NCBI GenBank assembly: GCA_033964015.1
Contig: CM066924.1
Span: 434,001 to 498,000 of the forward strand
Reading direction: 5' to 3'
Origin: Scolanthus callimorphus
Lineage: Eukaryota; Cnidaria; Anthozoa; Actiniaria; Edwardsiidae
DNA length: 64,000 nt
Shown here: positions 35,346 through 47,799 of the stretch, in pieces
Layout: each line of letters starts with the position of its first letter
Position numbering within the stretch: position 1 is the stretch's first letter
The notes under the pieces: generated by a model
Told to the model about the DNA's origin: nothing
Database searches by the model: none
Seen by the model: the letters and a program-made list of their open reading frames with translations, nothing else
Translations under genes and position numbers: made by a program

Positions 35346-35515
35346 AAGATACACTCTTTTTTCTTTATAAGAACCTTTTTTATAAGAACGTCAAGGCTGA
35401 AATATGGCCAAATATTAAGAACATTCTGATACATTTACTGTAAAAAGTACCTGATTTTGCCCAGGCTGAAGTCGATTCTTAGACGTTCTTATATAAAAAA
35501 AAGAGTGTAATTGAA
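35346..35515. repeat. Foldback element
   Basis: Left ACACTCTTTTTTCTTTATAA..AAGAACGTC pairs with right GACGTTCTTATAT..AAAAGAGTGTAAT. AT-rich, non-coding. Confidence 0.75.
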
Positions 35516-35801
35516 CTTTAGAACTTTAGAACTCTGTAGTGATTCATGACTAAATCCGGACAAAACAAAACTCAAAGTCATAGAATGTTCAACCACTCCG
35601 CGAACATAGCCGAACACAAGAGATATACGAAAGCTTGGTTTTATTATCCATATTGTTATCTACTAAGTCCACTAATAATTCGCCTGTTCTGTCTGTGGCT
35701 GAACATTGTTTATGCACTATCACTATAGTTATCCCATTTCGTTCTTCGCTAAGCCACGAGTTCATCTTATACGTTGTGCTGGGTAGCCTGTGGTAGTCAA
35801 A

Positions 35802-35898
35802 ATGGCGCCTTCCACACCTTCCAGCTCGCTCGACTTTCTTCTCGTTCCAAATAGAGAACGCGTTGATTTAAGAGCACAGGACAACCAGTACTTAGCAA
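35802..35898 (+). CDS. Candidate first coding exon of an unrecognised gene
   Basis: The ATG sits in TCAAAATGGCGCC, which resembles the TISU/YY1-type start element found at short-leader housekeeping genes. The frame stays open for 32 codons (MAPSTPSSSLDFLLVPNRER and on to DNQYLA) and stops at a good donor, AGCAA|GTAAGA, in phase 1. I do not recognise the protein. A phase-matched candidate follow-on exon is at 45666-45746. It could also be chance. Confidence 0.4.
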
Positions 35899-36503
35899 GT
35901 AAGATACAATTCTCATTATTTATTACGTAGGTTTGCAGATTTAAGCTCGCTTACGTAAATTACAACAGAATGTTGTGTTAATTTGAGTTGACTTTGAGCG
36001 AGTGTTAAGTATAGCTTAAGCTTAATTAGTTCTGCCAGTTCGTTTTGAGCTGTCAATGTACTAACCCGGTCAGCTCAGCGAGCGGTCCATACAAACAATT
36101 TCACATGACTGTTCTGAACAAACCAGTTCTGAACAAACGCTAACAGTATTAGAATACACGAACGGCACTCTAAAATCCACTCTATTGGAATGTGTGACTA
36201 ATTATATAACTTACTTAACTTATAACTTAACGGCCACCTCTTACTGTCCGGAAATCACAGTTTATCCCACGCAGCAAGGAATTTCAGAGCATGCTGGTCA
36301 AAACTTCCACTTATATCACTGCTATTTATGTAAATAGAACTTTTTGGAGAATGTGTTATAGTGATGAATTTAACAAATCAAATGAGGTTCACCTATTCTT
36401 GGTGTGCATGTGATGTAGGGGTAATGAATGGTAAATGGCTTGCAGAGACAAATAGACTGGCAGTTTAAAATCCGAGCCCGAGACTGAAGAAAATATCAGC
36501 TTT

Positions 36504-36830
36504 TATTATATAAACACCAATGAAATACCAGGTGATCTCCCGCGCGAAAACTTGATATCTTCACACGTGAAAATATCATGTTATTTTCACATGTGAAAAT
36601 ATCACACTTGCCTTTGCTGAATGCTCGATTTTAAGCTTAACTCAAATAAAATTTGAATTTGGTATTTCATTGATGTTTATATAATAAACAGAACATTACA
36701 TGACCGCTTGGAGATATGAATTTTATCTTCTCGTGTTAAAAATTGATCTCACTCGTTCGCTGCGCTCACTCGTGAGATAAATTTTCAACACTCGAAGATA
36801 AAATTTGTATCTCCGCGCGGCCATGTAATA
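36504..36830. repeat. Composite foldback element R4, intact reference copy
   Basis: Inner element 36504-36686: TATTATATAAACACCAATGA at the left against TCATTGATGTTTATATAATA at the right. Beside it is a second foldback, 36695-36829, with ATTACATGACCG at the left against CGGCCATGTAAT at the right and a CGTTCGCTGCGCTCACTCG loop region. The same composite occurs at 58315-58640 and, broken by insertions, at 58995-60200. Confidence 0.85.
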
Positions 36831-36984
36831 TCCTCTATATATATTTATTGTATTTAGAAGTCTGAGGGTGAAAATCTGATGTTCCAAGGCGCACGTTAAA
36901 AATTCTGAGATTCTGAGACTCTGCTGAAATGTAGTGAGACTCTTGATATTTTTAGGGACTATTCACTACCCCTTGATGTCACTG

Positions 36985-37064
36985 GTGGCCATGTTAGATG
37001 TACAGAACAAAAGAAAGTTCATTTGCTCACTTTGTTCAGTACATCCAACATGGCCACCACGCTT
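36985..37064. repeat. Short inverted repeat
   Basis: GTGGCCATGTTAGATGTAC and, downstream, GTACATCCAACATGGCCAC. Stem of about 19 bp with one mismatch; probably a small foldback element. Confidence 0.6.
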
Positions 37065-37925
37065 TTGTCATTTTATTCCAAAAGGAATGATTGCACACCA
37101 AGAATTGTCTAGACACTTGTTTACCATGCTTTATGTCATTAATTGCCAGCAAAACTAGGGAGGGAGAATTGCAGGAAATTTCAGCCATTTCAAGGCAGTC
37201 TCCATATTTTTGAAGTCCTGGGGTTGACATTCCTGCAAAATGGTGTGGACTCAAGAGCCTGATTGGTCTTGGTCAGTATTTTGAATGAAATGAATAATAT
37301 GCAAAAACATTGCAACCCTTATAATATTGCGGTGTTTGCGAGTCCTACGGTTAGCGGTATTTAGCATCCCAAGACTCTCGAATTGCAGTAAAACACACAA
37401 AAATGTTTTTCGTGTTGTAGATCACAAAAATGATTTAATAGCCAATCATCAACCGAGAGCCCAACCTTTGTGTTCTATTAGCCAATCGGAGCACTCGAAA
37501 AACAATGGATCAATTTGCAAACAAAAGAACACATGACGCAAAGGCTTCCAGGCGATGATGGGCCTTTAACTAGACACTTTGCTTTGTTTAGTTTTGCAGA
37601 ACAAAAGCTAACCCTACAAGCTGCCGTAGGAAGCACCGAATGGTTCTTTGAGGGTTCAGGAATTCAAGTTTGGTGCCAAATCAAATAGGATTTCATGTGG
37701 CTAACTCAGGTAATAGAACAATGCAGTTATGATTATAGGGGTGCATACCATTTGTCAAGGAAAATTGGTTTGATTGCATCCACTGAGGTACAAAGGGTTG
37801 GTTACTGTATTTCTTGGTCATAAAGCAGGTTGGTGTACCAAAGGTTACAATTGGTTCATTATGCCTTGGACAACAAAACCCAAAAATGGCAAGATTTGTA
37901 CCCTAAGGTCACCCATGTAAAAATG

Positions 37926-38720
37926 AGAGGCGGGATCCCGGCCGGGACAGGCGGGATCCCGGCCGGGATAGGCGGGATCCCAGGTGGGATGGCGGGATCC
38001 CGCCTATCCCAGGTGGGATAACGTTTCCCGGGTAGGTGGGATCCCGCCATCCCGGGCGGGATCAAAGGTGGGATGGCGGGATCCCGCCTATCCCAGGTGG
38101 GATAACATTTCCCGGGGAGGTGGGATCCCGCCTGGGATCCTGCCATCTCGGGCGGGATCCAAGGCGGGATGGTGAGATCCCGCCTATCCCAGGTGAGATA
38201 ATGGCCATCGCGGGCAGGATCCAAGGTGGGGTGAGATGGTGGGATCCCACTTATTATTATGGTGGGATAGCATTTCCCAGGTATCCCAGGATCCAGCCTT
38301 CCTGGGCAGGATCCCAAATGGATGGGATAGCAGGATCCTTGTTGGGATAGGGGGGATCCCGCCTATCCCAGGTGGGATAACATTTCCCAGGTAGGTGGGA
38401 TCCCGCCTGGGATCCTGCCATCCTGGGCGGGATCAAAGGTGGGATGGCGGGATCCCGCCTATCCCAGGTGGGATATCATTTCCTGGGGAGATCCCTGCCA
38501 TCCCAGGCGGGATCTAAGGTGGGATGGTGGGATCCTGCCTATCCCAATTGGGATAACATTTCCCAGGGATCCCAAGATCCAGCCTTCCTGGGCAGGATCC
38601 CAAATGGATGGGATAGCAGGATCCTTCTTGGGATGAAATTTCTCAGGGTCAGGTGGGATTCCCAGTGAGATCTTGAGTACCTAATGGGTGGGATCCCGTA
38701 TGGGATGGCAGAATCCCAGA
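37926..38720. repeat. 20-bp-type satellite array (GGGATCCC), diverged
   Basis: Built from GGCGGGATCCC, CAGGTGGGAT and palindromic GGGATCCC/CCCGGG words. A larger unit of about 120 bp (with GGTGGGATAACATTTCCC) recurs. Its left flank (37850-37915) matches, inverted, the right flank of the array at 43.3-44.1 kb. Confidence 0.9.
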
Positions 38721-38779
38721 GGGAGTTTTTTTTGAGGTGGGAAGCAAGGATCCTGCAATGATGGGACACCACAGTGGGA

Positions 38780-41048
38780 TATAAGGGGGAGAACCTGGGT
38801 GGGAAGAGAAGAGTGCAGGGAAATTTATCTAGCTGTGTTGGGAATTGTCAGGATTTTTTGTGGGAGGCGCTGGGATCCGGGGATCCTGCAATGATGGGAC
38901 ACCTCCATAGTGGGATGAGAGTGAGACTGGAGAGCAACATGTGAATTTCCTGTGAAAATGTTGTGAATGAACCTGTGAACTATTTTGACCTGTGAAAAAA
39001 CCCTGTGAAAATCATGAGAAAAATGTGACATTTTGAATCAGGAAAAACGTGAAAAAAAGCTGTGAATTCTATATCTTAAGTATCAACAAAATGGTATGAG
39101 AAAATATGATGTGAAGAAACTGTTAATTTTGGTTTTCTTTTGAAATCAAAATAAATGTTGTGATTCGATGTTTAATTAAATTTGATTTTGATCGTAGCCA
39201 TGATTTCCCAACTCTAGCTTTGATTTTCATTATTATTATAACTTGTTATTTTCTCTGGCACATCTTTCAGTATCTAGGGGTGATGGAAGCAGTTGGATGA
39301 GGGGCACTCTTGTCCCCCCTGTAATTATGATTGGGGAGAGGGGGAGGCCCCCAATAATATTGACAGTGGCCAACAGCATTAAACCTGATATTTTCCAAAT
39401 AATACTTACTCTAATTTACTGCAAAATTCAAGGGGAAAACTAAAAGATACCACAAACTGTGATTTCTTACCCATCATATTGTACACCCCTACCTCAGTAA
39501 TATAATGCGAGAAAGCCCCAACAGTCTACATAGTACATCTATGTTTATAGACTAAAGTGCACTGAGGCCTAGTTTATACATCGTATTTCGGACAAATTTA
39601 ATTGAGACAAATTTAATTATCGAAATTAAGTGACATATAAACTAGGCCTGAGCCACAATGAGATTTTACCTATTCCACAGCTATAACTACTGGAACTTCA
39701 CTCATGTAGATAAGATTTGTCAACATAAACTTTATATCATTCTGCCAAATTTCATGTGTATCCATGATAATAAATTTGAAGAATTATGTACTATTCTGTA
39801 CTATTTCTAGGTAATTTACAATTTCGTTATTGCGAAAAAATGTAACATTTGTCTTGTGCTTGAACTCGCCCATTCTGATGTTCTCTTAGAATTCAGTTGT
39901 CATCAAAGAAAAAGGCATAACTTACAGAAAAAGACAGTCCGAATGCATTTAGAAAAATCTTCAATAATTAAATCGTTTAGCAATTCAACCCACTTTTCGG
40001 ATAAGCTGTTTTTGCACCCAACTTTCCACATTTCATGGCAAGGAACGACCGCGAAACAAGAAGCAAAGGAAGGAAGGCGCCATGTTTGATTAACCACACC
40101 ACAGGCAGCCCACACATACGTAAGCACAAGGTCACGTGACACCAAAAAGGCGGGAAACGCGACGCACACGCGTCGTCTTTTTTCACCACCGAAAACGAGA
40201 AAACATGTCTTCAGTCTTCGCCTCTACTATCGTATCGACATTTGAAAGAAACTAAGCTACAAACATAGGCAAGTATTTGTTATTATGTATACTTATGTGA
40301 TGTTTCTTTTCCTTGTATAATTTGGCCGCTAACGTTCTTTACTGTTCAAAAAAGCTTAGAAAACAAAATGCCATAGGGAAAACCGGAGAGGTGACAAGAC
40401 AAGCAAGAGACTTGGCCACAGTTCAACATTTGATTCAACATTAATTTGTCAATGTTTGTTTAACAATTTCTTCATGATTAACAAGCTTTCGGAACCTGAC
40501 GAAACTCAGTTAATATTGTTCAATGCATGTTCAGCGATTAATAACGTTGAAAGTAGTAGTCTCTGAAGGGACTCCTACTGTCACGCAGCTTCTAATTTAA
40601 GTTAACTTAATTAAGTTATAATCATCTGAAATCCGCCTAATCCAAGAAAACAAGTCCCAAAGTGATCATTTTTACCACTCGTTATTTGCTTGACTAAACA
40701 AATTTCAAGACCTCAATTGGCAATCGAAAAGAAAACACAAGTATGATCTACTTACAACACTTTATCTGAAATCCACTCTAATCTATATGAAGTTGCCATT
40801 TATTAATTACTGTGGTTTTTCATAGTTTCATAATCCTGTAATCAAACATAGTAGCTTTAGGAGTATTTGCAAAATAGTCTGAGACAGAGGAATAAGCTGC
40901 TAAACCATGGTTTGACTAGAAATTGCTTCAGAGTTCACATGATTACATGTATGAAAACTCTCATGGAGATCAGAGAAACTGAATTTTAAAGTTTAACAAA
41001 TAATACAGGAATGTATAATTTGGATAGCCTTGGCAATATTTTTCATGC
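38780..41048. other. Intergenic, no supported gene
   Basis: 39565-39655 is a small palindrome (TAGGCCTAGTTTATA-like arms). 38930-39060 holds GTGAA-rich low complexity. No coding exon recognised. Confidence 0.4.
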
Positions 41049-41262
41049 TTACAGCCATTCTCAGTTACACGCGGTCTCCTAGAAAAAAGCTTGCAAGCGA
41101 AAACTCATTTTGCTGTCTTGTCTGAGCGCGACAAGCCGGCGAAAGCACATGCATTGCCATGGAAACTTTGACAAAAAAAAAACAAGTTTTCGCTTGCAAG
41201 CTTTTTTCCCAGCAACCTCATGTTGCATGTAACAGAGCATGTAACTGAGAATGGCTGTAATG
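41049..41262. repeat. Foldback (MITE-like) element
   Basis: Ends TTACAGCCATTCTCAGTTAC and GTAACTGAGAATGGCTGTAA are exact inverted copies. An inner pair, AAAAAAGCTTGCAAGCGAAA and TTTCGCTTGCAAGCTTTTTT, also matches. About 214 bp, non-coding. Confidence 0.9.
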
Positions 41263-41499
41263 AGCAACATTTCTGTGAACTTTGGCAGGGACAACAGCTT
41301 ATCACTTATATTCATACCTTTCAAAAAACACCAATACCAAAGTTAAAATATTTGTTACATTTTCGTAACAATAATCTTGACAACTAGTGTTCAACTTGCT
41401 CGCTTATAAAACAACCTGTCTTAATTATTCACTCGCAGGTTGACAGGCACTAGATCATGGAGCATTTGATTCTGTTGTAATGACATACAGGTAATTAGA

Positions 41500-41750
41500 C
41501 AAGGCTTGACCTGTTGGAGTGACCACATCCCGAACCACGTCCTCTACGGTGATCTGCCTAGAATATCTGACAGGGTGACCTGCCGCAGACTTGGCCTCGC
41601 CGGTCATTGTTACCGCCACGAAGAGCTCACAGCAAATCATCTCGTCTTGTGGGAGCCAACGCACGGCAACCGCCGCCCCGGCCGACCAGCGACTGGAGCT
41701 CGAGATGCGAGGTTTGGCTGAGGCCGCCGCAGTAAGTAAGTAAGTAAATG
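41500..41750 (+). mobile_element. LINE-type retrotransposon 3' end (reverse transcriptase C-terminal fragment)
   Basis: A plus-strand frame reads VLYGDLPRISDRV, RRLGLAGHCYRHEEL and LVLWEPTHGNRRPGRP, the extreme C-terminal signature of endonuclease/reverse-transcriptase polyproteins of non-LTR retrotransposons in invertebrates. It stops at 41719-41721 and is followed by a (TAAG)n tail at 41731-41748, typical of a target-primed LINE 3' end. The rest of the polyprotein is missing: a 5'-truncated dead copy. Confidence 0.8.
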
Positions 41751-42654
41751 ACCTGTACACCTGTAAAACTATGTTTAATGAGTCATTTAAGCTTAAGCAA
41801 GTTCTAATGTATCCTGCTTGTCACGTTTTTCAGGTAAAACCAGATGCATATGCATACTGCCATCAACAGAACTTCACGCTGCCTTCAGTCTGAAACAATC
41901 AAATAATCTAGCCAGCAACAAATGAAGGAGCTAAGAAGCAGCACATGAATTCAAGTAAAAAATTATTCATAGTTTTACCATGGGGTTTTATTCACCATTT
42001 TCAATATACATTGCTTAAAAATGAATAAAACAGACTCATCACCTGCACAGAGTTTTGGTGTCACATTATGTTCTTAGAGTGGATTTGATATTGAGTGTTG
42101 AAATCTAAATGCATAAGTACAAAAGAGAAGTACAAATTGAGCACAATAGAGCATGTTGTGATGTTGGGAGAGTAAAAACACAAGCTGCAAAAGGAGACAA
42201 AGTAATTGCAGAAAACAAGAGACTGCATGTTTGTTTGTTCTTCATGCTCTGGTATCATCTGAAATCTGCTCTTTTAAAGAACAGCATAGTCACTGTGGTA
42301 GGATTCTGTTCGCATGAGGTGAGCTGTCTCTGGGGGTTGGCATGGGGAAGGTGGGGGCGTAACTTTCAATCCTTGAAAAAGTATAGTATTTGCATCAGCT
42401 AGAGTGTTAGAATTATTAGGTTTTTCCTGCTAATGCAACATTTTGTGAATTGTGAATTTTATATTCTCAGAGTAACAAAATTTTGACCTCTTCTTGTAAA
42501 AATTGCTTGAAGTTCTTAAACAATTTTTCACCGGTTTGTTGGCCAAATTTTGGGGTTCTTTTATGAACATTTTTCACAGGTGCTTCACAAGTTTTTTCAC
42601 AGGTCTTTTTCACAAGATTTTCATTGGCTGATTGCATTTTTAAAACGCACCGGG

Positions 42655-42950
42655 GGGGGGGGGGGTTGAGGACCTCCCTTAAATAGTCCCCCTCCCCTGG
42701 AATTTCCACTTGTGAAACAGACCACCTCCCCTGGAATTTCCAACCTCATAAAGTACCCCCTCCCCTGGAATTTCCATTTTTTCTGGCAAAATACCCCTGG
42801 AAAATTTATTTTTGGATAAAATGTCCCAGGAAAGTCACCTTTTTTACCCCTCCCCCCTGGAATTTCCAGTCTCCTGACACACCCCCTCCCGTGGAATTTC
42901 CAGAGTCCAAAACAACCCCCCTGGAAAATTTTCCATAGGTCCTCAACCCC
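42655..42950. repeat. Degenerate CCCTGGAATTTCCA repeat
   Basis: Recurrent CCCCTGGAATTTCCA-like words at irregular spacing, beside a G homopolymer near 42653-42664. Similar CCTGTGGAAATTCCA words recur at 55620-55830. Confidence 0.7.
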
Positions 42951-43299
42951 CCCGATGCGGATTAAAAATGCAATCAGCCATTAAGCAATAAAACTGCTTT
43001 CCACATGCTTTGCATAGACGGGGGTCTCGGCAAGTGTCTATGCAATATAGACAAGTTATATAAGTTCCTCTGTAAGCATTAGTCATGTCACACATTATTA
43101 GGAAATCTTGAAACATATATCGATGTCTCATTAATTGTAAATGCATTTTCTTGTGATGACATCAGGGGACACGTTATAACCAGGGACACGTCCCTGGTTA
43201 AACCTGCTGATAATAATAACTGTGTTATGAGACAAGTTTTCTTTTTCAAAGTCCATATAAAAGACAGAATTCATCTGCTGTGATGGCCTTTCCTGTAGG

Positions 43300-44135
43300 C
43301 AGGATCTCGATTGGGATTCTGGGTGAGATGGCGGGATCCTTAGTGGGATGAGAAGATCCCGGGTGGGATAGCAAGATCCCGGGTAAGGTGGCAGAATAAT
43401 GCAAGATCCCGGGAGGGATGGCAGGATCCCAGTTGGAATCCCAGGTGGGGTGACACGATCACAGGTGGGATGGCAAGATGTGGGATGGCAGGATCCCAGG
43501 TGTTATTGCGGGATCCTGGGTGGGATGGTGGGATACCGGGAGGATGGCGGGATGGGTGGATGGCAGGATCCAAGGTGGGATGATGGGATCCCAAGTGAGG
43601 TGACAGCATCCCATGTGGGATGGCAAGATCCCGGGTGGGATCCCAGGTAGAATTGTGGGATCCCGGGTGGGATGGCGGGATCCCGGGTGGGATAGCGGGA
43701 TCCCGGGTGGGATCCCAGGTGGGATCCCGCTAAGGCGGGATGTCCACTAATCCCGGGCGGGATGGCGGGATCCCGGGTGGGATGGCGGGATCCCGGGTGG
43801 GATGGCGGGATCCCGGGTGGGATGGCGGGATCCCGGGTGGGATGGCGGGATCCCAGGTGGGATGGCGGGATCCCGGGTGGGATGGCGGGATCCCGGGTGG
43901 GATGGCGGGATCCCGGGTGGGATGGCGGGATCCCGGGTGGGATGGCGGGATCCCGGGTGGGATGGCGGGATCCCGGGTGGGATGGCAGGATCCTGGGTGG
44001 GATGGCAGGATCCCGCTAAGGCGGGATGTCCACTAATCCCAGGCGGGATCCCGGGTGGGATCCCGTCTTTCCCAGATGGGATCCCGACTGGTGAAAAGGC
44101 GGGATCCCGCCCAATCCCAGGCGGGATCCCGTCTA
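43300..44135. repeat. 20-bp satellite array (GGGATCCCGGGTGGGATGGC)
   Basis: The core 43750-43985 is about a dozen perfect or near-perfect 20-bp units; the edges are diverged. Each unit has a BamHI and a SmaI site and two short palindromes. A GCGGGATGTCCACTAATCCC segment flanks the homogeneous core on both sides (43733 and 44020), suggesting internal expansion. Open frames here are artefacts. Confidence 0.95.
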
Positions 44136-44143
44136 TACAAACA

Positions 44144-44355
44144 ATAAGAAACAAAATAGAAATGAGTATTTTTTTCTAATTGATCCGTCTTTAAGATATG
44201 AGGAGTTACACTTGGTTGCTGCAGCACTTTTTGACATTTTTTGTTAGAATTGTACAAATTTTGCCATAAAACGATGCAGTAACCAAAGTTTAGCAGCTGA
44301 TATCTTAAAGATGGATCAATTAGAAAAAAATACTCATTTCTATTTTGTTTCTTAT
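44144..44355. repeat. Foldback (MITE-like) element
   Basis: Ends ATAAGAAACAAAATAGAAAT and ATTTCTATTTTGTTTCTTAT are exact inverted copies; arms extend about 57 bp with one or two mismatches. It abuts the satellite array. Confidence 0.92.
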
Positions 44356-45227
44356 GGTATAAGGATACTCTATGCAAAGAATCAAGCCTATCTGACTTTA
44401 CCTGACCTTAGGGTAGAAATCTTTGCCATTTTCGGGTTCTGTCGCCTTGGACGGCATGACAACCACTAGAACGTCCACTCATTCCAACTGAAGTGACAAA
44501 AATAAAACTGTGAATTCATTACTGGAACTGGAATTTCTGGGATGTTTTGATAAATGGTAAGCACCCATGGTGACTGTGAGAAAGCATGGAACACAAAATG
44601 GTCACTGCATGGCATCTACTTGAACCTTGCACTAACCACATAAGGGGTAGTGATGGGTAAATGAGAGACTTGCTGAGACCCGCAACATTTCAACATCTGA
44701 GTCTGAGGTTTAAGGTCACCATTTGTAGACTCACACATACATGTAATTATCATGTGTTATCCAGTGGTATCATCTGACAGTATTGTGCTTCACTTACAAG
44801 AAAAAATCAGAGACAGGCAAAATTCAGGGAAAAACGAGACTCCGAGATGTGAAAAAAAAAAAAAAAATGCTGAGATTCTGAGAATTTGCAATATTATTTT
44901 ACCAAGACTTTAGAAATTTTAAGGTACCCATCGCTATCCCTCACATCATGCAAAATCATGTCAAATTACTTTGACACAGCACTACACATTGGCACAGACA
45001 TGACATGGAATGCTCCTTAAAGTTTTCACAGTCTTACAAAATGTGCACTATAGTAGGACACTTATACCGGTACTCATGCTTACCAGCATTTAGCACTCTG
45101 GTGGAGGGAGAACACTATAAATAAACCTTATACTCAGGCATCTCAATCTATATATTTTTGGCTACATAGCACAGCACAAGTGCAATGCAATGTGGAAGCT
45201 TATCATTGTTGAAAACATTTTTGAACC

Positions 45228-45614
45228 CAGAGTTCCCCGGCCCGCAACTTCACAGGGAGGTTCTGGTGACAGCCACTGGTGCATGCGTGAGATTTAATAC
45301 AGAGTGGCTGAGAAAAAGACCTTTTCAAACACATGTCCCCAGAGCTTGCGAGCAGACCCCAGGACCTCTTTTCTCGTACCCAGAGCTCCCCAGCTCGTCT
45401 GCTCGCAGTTTAGGTTCTGGGGACATCCATTTGGGGGCCATCGCTGATTGGCCGATTTTGAACGTTGGAGCATGCGCTGAAAGGTCTTTCTCTCAGCGGC
45501 TCTGTATTAAATCTCACGCATGCGTCAGTGGCTGTCACCAGAGCCTCCCCCGCGAGGTTACGAGTCGGGGAGCTCTGGGTAAGAGAATGCAGGAGCTCTG
45601 GGTACGAGAATGTA
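45228..45614. repeat. MITE family R3 copies (one partial, one full)
   Basis: A partial copy at about 45228-45345, then a full copy at 45373-45614 bounded by TTCTCGTACCCAGAGCTCCC and GGGGAGCTCTGGGTAAGAGA. The 190-codon frame across them is not a gene. Confidence 0.85.
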
Positions 45615-45665
45615 TTGAAAAGGACCATGGAAATAATCTGCTCATGTATCTCTCTTCCTTCCTAG

Positions 45666-45746
45666 TTGCTTCACTTCAGGAGTTGGCTGAAACATGGTTG
45701 AAACAGTTGGTCTGGTTGCATGAAATCACCAGTAGAACATGGCTTG
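45666..45746 (+). CDS. Candidate internal exon of an unrecognised gene
   Basis: An acceptor (TCTTCCTTCCTAG) precedes 81 bp open in one frame (SLQELAETWLKQLVWLHEIT), ending at TTG|GTATGA. It enters and leaves in phase 1, the same phase as the 35802-35898 donor, so the two could join as DNQYLA-IASLQELAE. The helix-like composition supports coding; no family was recognised and the donor is weak. Confidence 0.25.
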
Positions 45747-45873
45747 GTATGAGGTAGAAGTACACTTTAAAATACATGTAGCACTTGCCTAAAGAAACTC
45801 ACTCGTAGGAGCAGCAAAAACCAAATTCCAAACACAAGACCACCAAACGTACTAGTCAGTTGTGTATAGATAG

Positions 45874-46081
45874 TGTGTGGTTTCAGAAAATATCCCCCCC
45901 CCCCCCCAGAAGGGATTAGAAATTCCACATGGGTGGGGTTGCAATTTACCCGTTGTTTTCCATACAAATACTGTATTTTCCATTGGAAATTCCAAAGGGG
46001 TGGGGTGGGGTGGGTTTCACTTTTTCAACACCCTTCCATGGGGGGGGGGGGGGGGAGATGGTCATTTTCTGGAACCACACA
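45874..46081. repeat. MITE family R5 (TTCCAGAAAATATCC ends), copy 1
   Basis: Left TGTGTGGTTTCAGAAAATAT and right CATTTTCTGGAACCACACA are inverted. Two homopolymer runs (C at the left, G at the right) lie inside. A half copy is at 46783-46910. Confidence 0.75.
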
Positions 46082-47289
46082 ATCCATGTTTTGTACCAGT
46101 TGCTAGCGCATACAAATGTTTTAATTTTACAAGATCTAGGTTAAAGTAGGCTACAACCTAAGTGTGGATTTTGTTTTCTGTGAGTGTGGTGCAGACATTG
46201 TCTTTGTGTGAGTTGCTTTCAGTGAGTGCTACATGACAGCATAAAATGCATCAAAATCAATTCCTGTTTACTGCATCGAGAGAGCTTTATGATTCTTCTT
46301 AATTTTGTTGGCAGTAAAGTAAAAAAAAAAATAAAGTAAGGGAGGTTTGAATCCTTGGATAAAATTGATTTTTTAGGCAGTTCAAACTGAAACTGAAATT
46401 TGTAAGAACTAGTTGAGACAACTTTTTGATCATTATACACTGCTTTTAAAAATTTTTAAGTACAGTACCACTTATACTAAATTAGTTGGTGATGAGGTGA
46501 AATCTACATGTTTTAACTGTAATTATTTTGATGCATTTTATGGTCACTGTAAACATAGCCCTCACAGCAAGCATTCCTATATGTGGAGTCTGAGAGTAAG
46601 TTCAAAGCACTGCCATTGAAAAATTGATCATCTACTAAGGTAGCCCTCATCACATTCTTTGGGCTTTGTTGGTCTGGAATTCCACGGGAATACTTGCTAT
46701 GCAGGCTGTGATAAGCACAGGCTTCCCAGGAGTATGCGGAAACTGTATAAAATGAAAATGTTCCAGCACTTAAAATGAAATCTTTGGGTGGGTCAATTTT
46801 ACCTCTTTTCATACAAAATACTGTATTTTCCTTTGGAAATTCAGGAGGGTTGGGGGGACTTAGTGCAGTTTCTCCGTGGTGGGGGTATGGATATTTTCTG
46901 GAATTGCACATTCATAGGTTTGTAGGGAAATAACAAGCACTTTACTGTTCAGCTGCAGCGGCTATTGCTCCTTGTTTGTCTGTTGTTCAGTCTTATCTTA
47001 TTTCCTGGGGTTTAAGAGTCATTTCAATGTGAAGTCTAATGTTAAGTTATCTCCTAACGGAACTCACTCATCTTGATTTGGGACTACTGGATTTCATGCT
47101 CTAAAAAGTGCTCTTGAACCCCTGGAGAGAAGACAAGTCAGCCACCAGCTAAACAAGCAGCAAGTACTTTTTAATTTGATTTCAAATGCTGGAACATCTG
47201 CTTCAAAAAAAGAGACAATTTTATACAGCATCTCTATGCTCCTGTGTCCTGAAGGCTTAAACCAGCCAGGTGGGAGATGAATTCCCGGC

Positions 47290-47614
47290 TAGCAGAGGCC
47301 TCTTTTCGCTGCATTTTCCTAGCTGAGGGTCGCAAGGAAAAGAGATATCTGCGCTGGGTCAAAACTCGCTTTGTTTTGCTGCCATCCACAGTCTTGGATG
47401 GTTTGCTGGCGTTTGATTGAGCCCACTGTATATGGGCACATATCTACTGATGTTTATCTACGTCTGTAGATATGGTTGCGCATATAGTGGACTAAAGAAA
47501 GGGTCAGCAAGCCATCCAAGGTTGTGGACGGCAACAAAGATTCTACTCAGGGCAGATATCTCTTTTCCTTGCGACCCTCAGCCAGCGAAATGCAGAGAAA
47601 AGAGGCCTCTGCTA
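47290..47614. repeat. Foldback (MITE-like) element, about 325 bp
   Basis: Arms of about 63 bp: TAGCAGAGGCCTCTTTTCGC at the left and its near complement GAGAAAAGAGGCCTCTGCTA at the right, continuing through GGGTCGCAAGGAAAAGAGAT. Inner segments also pair (GCCATCCA..TTGGATGG). Confidence 0.9.
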
Positions 47615-47799
47615 CCAAGTATAAGCTAAGGCAGTGAAGTGAAATGCTCATCTTGTTAAGTGCTATTTCTTAATTCCCTAATATTGTATGGCTTGGTTCC
47701 TGGGGAGTTACTTTGAAAATAAATTATAATTATATTGAGAGTGTGATTCATATTTATTCCACATTTACATGGTATGTAAGTACCTTTTTCTGAATTAAA

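Noticed and set aside
37567..37660. Exon-like block after TTTTGCAG (KLTLQAAVGSTEWFFEGSG)
   Set aside because: Phase fits the 35.8-kb exon but the donor is poor and a stop follows soon; too weak to annotate.
43740..44179. Gly/Trp/Arg or Pro/Ser-rich repeat proteins
   Set aside because: All frames of a 20-bp satellite are open; not genes.
45185..45757. 190-codon plus-strand open frame
   Set aside because: Mostly translated R3 MITE; only its last part overlaps the low-confidence exon candidate.
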